Part shown: positions 15,258 through 18,377 of the stretch, piece by piece
Numbering within the stretch: position 1 is the first letter of the stretch
Layout of the letters: each line of letters starts with the position of its first letter
From: an uncultured Verrucomicrobiota bacterium
GTDB taxonomy: Bacteria; Verrucomicrobiota; Kiritimatiellia; RFP12; UBA3636
Direction of reading: 5' to 3'
DNA: 18,377 bases
Assembly (NCBI GenBank): GCA_946612175.1
Contig: CAMOEO010000018.1
Coordinates: 1-18,377 of the forward strand
Made by a program: the position numbers and the translations under genes
The notes under the pieces: model-generated
What the model was told of the DNA's origin: nothing
The model's input: the letters and a program-made list of their open reading frames with translations, nothing else
Database searches by the model: none

Positions 15258-17339
15258 ATGAAAACGCTTCCCTTCCTCCTCCACGGCGGAGACTACAACC
15301 CCGACCAGTGGCGCCACGTCCCCGGCACGGTGGACGAGGACTTCCGCCTCTTCCCCCTCGCCGGGATCAACTCGGTCTCCGTCGGCATCTTCTCCTGGAC
15401 CGCGCTCGAGCCCGAGGAGGGCCGCTACGAGTTCGGCTGGCTCGACGACGTGATGGACCGCTGCGCCAAGCGCGGCATGGCGGTCGTCCTCGCCACGCCC
15501 TCCGGCGCGCGCCCCGCGTGGCTGGCGCAGAAGTACCCCGAGGTGCTGCGCATGAACTGGCCGGAGTCGGTCGCGCCGCAGCGCAACCTCTGGAGCGGCC
15601 GCCACAACCACTGCTTCACGTCGCCCGTCTACCGCGAGAAGGTCCGGCAGATCGACGCGGCGCTCGCCGAGCGCTACGGCAGGCACCCCGCGCTCGCGGT
15701 CTGGCACCTCTCCAACGAATACAGCGGCGAGTGCCGCTGCCCGCTCTGCATGGCCGCGTTCCGGGACTGGCTCCGCGCCAGGTACGGCTCGCTCGACGAG
15801 CTCAACCACGCCTGGTGGTCCGGCTTTTGGGCCCATACCTACACGGACTGGAGCCAGATCGAGCGCATCGACCCGTGCCTCGACGGGCTCGTCCTCGACT
15901 GGAAGCGCTTCGTCTCCGACCGGACCGCCGACTTCGTCCGCTGGGAGGTCGAGTCCATCCGCCCGCATTCGCCCGACGTCCCGATCACGACGAACCTGAT
16001 GGCGTTCTACGACGGCCTCGACTACGCGCGCATCGCCCGCGAGATCGACATCGTCTCGTGGGACGCCTACCCGCAGTACCACGAGCGCCCGGGCGAGACC
16101 GAGACGCTCGCGGCGCAGTTCGGCCTCGCGCACGACTACATGCGCTCGCTCAAGCCCGGCAAGCCGTTCCTCATGATGGAGTCGTGCCCCGGCCCGACCA
16201 ACTGGTACCACCACAACCGCCTCCTGCGCCCCGGCCAGCACCGCATGAAGTCGATCCAGGCCGTCGCCCACGGCTCGGACTCCGTCCAGTACTTCCAGAT
16301 CCGGAAGGGCAGGGGAGGGGCCGAGAAGTTCCACGGCGCCGTCATCGACCACGAGGGCACCGAGAAGACGCGCATGTTCCGGGAGGTCGCGCAGGTCGGC
16401 CGCGACCTCGAGGCGCTGCGGCCCGTCCTCGGCTCGCTCGTCCCGGCGAAGGTCGCGATCCTCTTCGACCGCGAGAGCGACTGGGCGCAGAAGGCGTCCG
16501 CCGGCCCCTGCGACGCCGTGAAGCAGCACTACTTCGACACCGTCGGCCGCCACTACCGCCCCTACTGGAAGCGCGGCATCCCCGTGGACGTCCTCGACGG
16601 GGACGCGTCCCTCGAGGGCTACGACCTCGTGATCGCCCCGAACCTCTTCATGCTTCGCGACGGCTTCGCGGAGCGCGTCGAGCGTTTCGTCGAGGCGGGC
16701 GGCACGTTCGTCGCCACCTGGCTCACGGGCGTCGTCGGCCCCACCAACCTCTGCTTCCGCGGCGGCTTCCCCGGGCCGCTCCGCAAGGTGCTCGGCGTCT
16801 GGGCCGAGGAGACGGACTACCTCTACGACGACGAGCGCAACTCGATCGAGTGCGCCGCCGGCAACGCGCTCGGCCTGGGCGGCTCCTTCGGGACGGGCAC
16901 CGTCTGCGAGGTCGTCCACGCCGAGGGCTCCGCCGTCGCGGCGACCTACGGGCGCGACTTCTATGCCGGGACGCCGGCGCTCACGGTGAACCGCTTCGGC
17001 AAGGGCGAGGCGTGGTATCTGGCGACGTGGGGCGACGACGCCTTCCTCGACGCCTTCCACGGCGCCCTCGCCGCTCGCCGCGGCCTGCGCCGCGCGCTTG
17101 CAGCGGACCTGCCGGAGGGCGTCTGCGCGAACGTGCGCGAGGGCGACGCCGGGCGCTTCGTCTTCGTGACGAACTTCGCCTCCGCGCCGCGCACCGTCGC
17201 GCTCGACGCGGGCCGCTCCTACCGCGACCTGCTCGCCGGCGGCGCGACGCGCGAGGGCGCGCTCGAGCTGCCGCCGTTCGGCGTCGCCGTTCTGCGCGAG
17301 CTGTTCTCCCACGCGGAGGGCGCGGAAGGAGCGAAATGA
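15258..17339 (+). CDS. Beta-galactosidase, glycoside hydrolase family 42
   Basis: The enzyme hydrolyses terminal beta-galactosides with retention. Its 693 residues are usual for GH42. It opens with HGGDYNPDQW (9-18), the family's N-terminal signature. The TIM barrel (to about 385) holds the acid/base Glu154 in WHLSNEYSG and the nucleophile Glu308 in FLMMESCPG. Cys119 together with Cys159, Cys161 and Cys164 (CRCPLC) matches the structural zinc site described for Thermus A4 beta-galactosidase. An amidotransferase-like trimerisation domain (about 393-600) and a small C-terminal beta domain follow. With no signal peptide it should be cytoplasmic, so its substrate must be imported, by a transporter not in this window. 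The last residues, SHAEGAEGAK, extend past the normal family end and come from a short dispersed repeat. No Shine-Dalgarno site precedes the ATG. The stop overlaps the next gene by ATGA. Confidence 0.95.
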   Translation: MKTLPFLLHGGDYNPDQWRHVPGTVDEDFRLFPLAGINSVSVGIFSWTALEPEEGRYEFGWLDDVMDRCAKRGMAVVLATPSGARPAWLAQKYPEVLRMNWPESVAPQRNLWSGRHNHCFTSPVYREKVRQIDAALAERYGRHPALAVWHLSNEYSGECRCPLCMAAFRDWLRARYGSLDELNHAWWSGFWAHTYTDWSQIERIDPCLDGLVLDWKRFVSDRTADFVRWEVESIRPHSPDVPITTNLMAFYDGLDYARIAREIDIVSWDAYPQYHERPGETETLAAQFGLAHDYMRSLKPGKPFLMMESCPGPTNWYHHNRLLRPGQHRMKSIQAVAHGSDSVQYFQIRKGRGGAEKFHGAVIDHEGTEKTRMFREVAQVGRDLEALRPVLGSLVPAKVAILFDRESDWAQKASAGPCDAVKQHYFDTVGRHYRPYWKRGIPVDVLDGDASLEGYDLVIAPNLFMLRDGFAERVERFVEAGGTFVATWLTGVVGPTNLCFRGGFPGPLRKVLGVWAEETDYLYDDERNSIECAAGNALGLGGSFGTGTVCEVVHAEGSAVAATYGRDFYAGTPALTVNRFGKGEAWYLATWGDDAFLDAFHGALAARRGLRRALAADLPEGVCANVREGDAGRFVFVTNFASAPRTVALDAGRSYRDLLAGGATREGALELPPFGVAVLRELFSHAEGAEGAK
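17312..17326. repeat. Short dispersed repeat, copy 2 (CGCGGAGGG unit)
   Basis: CGCGGAGGGCGCGGA is identical to 10021-10035. Here it is translated as part of the beta-galactosidase tail (HAEGAEGAK), and its last base is the first base of the AAGGAG ribosome site of the next gene. Confidence 0.4.
17326..17339 (+). promoter_or_regulatory. Shine-Dalgarno site and ATGA overlap that fix the next start
   Basis: AAGGAG (17326-17331) lies four bases before ATG 17336-17338, which overlaps the TGA of the beta-galactosidase gene (17337-17339). This indicates translational coupling. It is the only clear Shine-Dalgarno site I found in front of any complete gene in the window. Confidence 0.75.
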
Positions 17340-18376
17340 AACTCTACCGCCACTGGGTCGCCGAGACCCGCGAGATCGCCGGAACGACGTTCCACCTGCG
17401 CGACGGCTCCAACGTCTCCCCGGAGGACGCCGCCGCCAAGCTCGAGCGCCGCGCCGCCATCCTGCGCGCCTCCGAGGGCCGCGACCTTTCCGAGGAGGAG
17501 TCCGCCGCCGTCCGCGAGGCGCTGCTCGACCTCGGCGGCCGCACGCCCGAGGGCGAATACGAGGCCGCCATCTGCGAGGAGATCCTCGACGAGCCCGACG
17601 CCCGCAACGCCGTCACGCGCAACCGCTACGGCGCCGAGGTGCTCAACAGCGAGGACACGTGCTTCCTCGACGTGGACCGCGTGCAAAAAGCCCGGACGCT
17701 CGGAACGCGGCTGGTGCGTTTCGCCGCCCCCGCCGCAATCGTCCTTGCCGCGGGTCTGATCGTCGCTTTTGCCGCCAACGCCCATCTGGCATCCGGTCTC
17801 CCTCGTGTCAATACATCCTCGGGCCTCCTTCTGGCCACGGTTCTCATCGTCCTGTCCATCCTGGCCGTGGCCGGATTCGCCTACGCCCTGACCTCTCCCG
17901 TCTTTGAGCGTCCGGACCGCGCCGAGGCGACGCTGCTCGCGAAGATCCGCTCCCTCGCGGAGAAGCCCGCGTGGCGGGGTCTCGCGGCGCGCGTGTACAA
18001 AACCGCCGCCGGCTTCCGCATCCTCGCGCAGGCGGACGGCCTCGCGCCAAGCAATGCGCGCTTCCGGGCGCTCGCGCGGGCGCTGGACGCCGACCGCCTC
18101 TACGTGAACCTCTGCGGGAAGCAGGGCTGCTGGCGCGCGCGGCTCACGCCCAAGCCCCGGCGCGCCGGCGTGAAGCGACCGACGCGCGAGATGCGCTTTC
18201 CGCGCGCGCCGGACGCGGAGGCGCCGTTCGCGGCGTGGCTCGCCGGCTACAACGAGGCGTCCGCGGGCTTCGCCGTGTGCCGTCCCGTCGCCACCGTCGG
18301 CCGCATCGTCGAGACCCCCGCCGTCCGCCTCCACGACGACCGCACCCGCTGCGCCTCCTCCCTCCCGCTCGCCTGA
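17336..18376 (+). CDS. Conserved hypothetical protein with an internal two-helix membrane segment
   Basis: The 346-residue protein starts at the ATG inside the ATGA overlap with the beta-galactosidase gene, behind AAGGAG, and ends at TGA 18374-18376. The frame is open far upstream, but that part is a shadow of the GH42 gene. Residues 1-115 look soluble, with a Glu/Arg-rich helix (28-62) and NAVTRNRYGAEVLN (91-104) leading to CFLDVD (109-114). Two hydrophobic helices follow at about 126-148 and 162-185. A second soluble part has RVYKTAAGFRIL (219-230), LYVNLCGKQGCWRARLTPKP (255-274) and the ending LHDDRTRCASSLPLA. I recall these soluble motifs from a family of unnamed proteins in Verrucomicrobiota and Planctomycetota, normally without membrane helices. 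The final motif suggests the protein is complete. Function is unknown; coupling to GH42 need not mean shared function. Confidence 0.8.
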   Translation: MKLYRHWVAETREIAGTTFHLRDGSNVSPEDAAAKLERRAAILRASEGRDLSEEESAAVREALLDLGGRTPEGEYEAAICEEILDEPDARNAVTRNRYGAEVLNSEDTCFLDVDRVQKARTLGTRLVRFAAPAAIVLAAGLIVAFAANAHLASGLPRVNTSSGLLLATVLIVLSILAVAGFAYALTSPVFERPDRAEATLLAKIRSLAEKPAWRGLAARVYKTAAGFRILAQADGLAPSNARFRALARALDADRLYVNLCGKQGCWRARLTPKPRRAGVKRPTREMRFPRAPDAEAPFAAWLAGYNEASAGFAVCRPVATVGRIVETPAVRLHDDRTRCASSLPLA

Positions 18377-18377
18377 T

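Noticed and set aside
11716..15261. Long plus-strand frames opposite dxr, DUF362 and the secreted protein
   Set aside because: They are compositional shadows. The minus-strand frames carry exact catalytic and cluster motifs, a signal peptide and promoters.
15185..17335. Upstream extension of the last gene through the whole GH42 gene in another frame
   Set aside because: The translation is Arg-rich and shadows GH42; AAGGAG and the ATGA overlap mark the real start at 17336.

Overview
The window is a GC-rich stretch (roughly 70% or more by eye) packed with genes that strongly prefer G/C-ending codons. It has no tRNA, rRNA, CRISPR array, transposase or phage gene that I can see. A giant LamG-containing exported-type protein, a cytoplasmic GH42 beta-galactosidase, a conserved hypothetical family I associate with the PVC group, and an almost complete lack of Shine-Dalgarno sites suggest a Verrucomicrobiota/Kiritimatiellota-like bacterium. 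This placement is inference only. The longest gap between genes is about 250 bases, so no stretch over 300 bases lacks a gene.

Layout. (1) Positions 1-8514, plus strand: one enormous reading frame, open at the left edge, encoding at least 2,830 residues. It has an N-terminal beta-rich region with a LamG/ConA-like domain, a central conserved-looking region, a second lectin-like region, long helical segments and a compact C-terminal domain. (2) 8639-10006, plus strand: a GltS-family sodium/glutamate symporter behind a TTGACA-type promoter. (3) 10052-15006, minus strand, read right to left: a small secreted carbohydrate-binding-like protein, a DUF362 protein with two 4Fe-4S clusters, DXP reductoisomerase (dxr) with its own promoter and probably no leader, and a double ABC ATPase related to ModF. 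(4) 15258-18376, plus strand: a GH42 beta-galactosidase overlapping by ATGA with a conserved hypothetical protein that carries a two-helix membrane segment. The 251-base region between (3) and (4) holds divergent promoters around an inverted repeat.

How the genes fit together. The secreted carbohydrate-binding-like protein and the beta-galactosidase are divergent and may share control, which suggests a small galactoside-use locus: binding outside the cell, hydrolysis inside. dxr is a housekeeping gene of the MEP isoprenoid pathway. The ModF-like ATPase follows it by 19 bases with no molybdate permease in the window. The giant protein is the largest unknown. The most unusual smaller item is the GH42-coupled hypothetical protein, whose membrane hairpin seems inserted into an otherwise soluble family.
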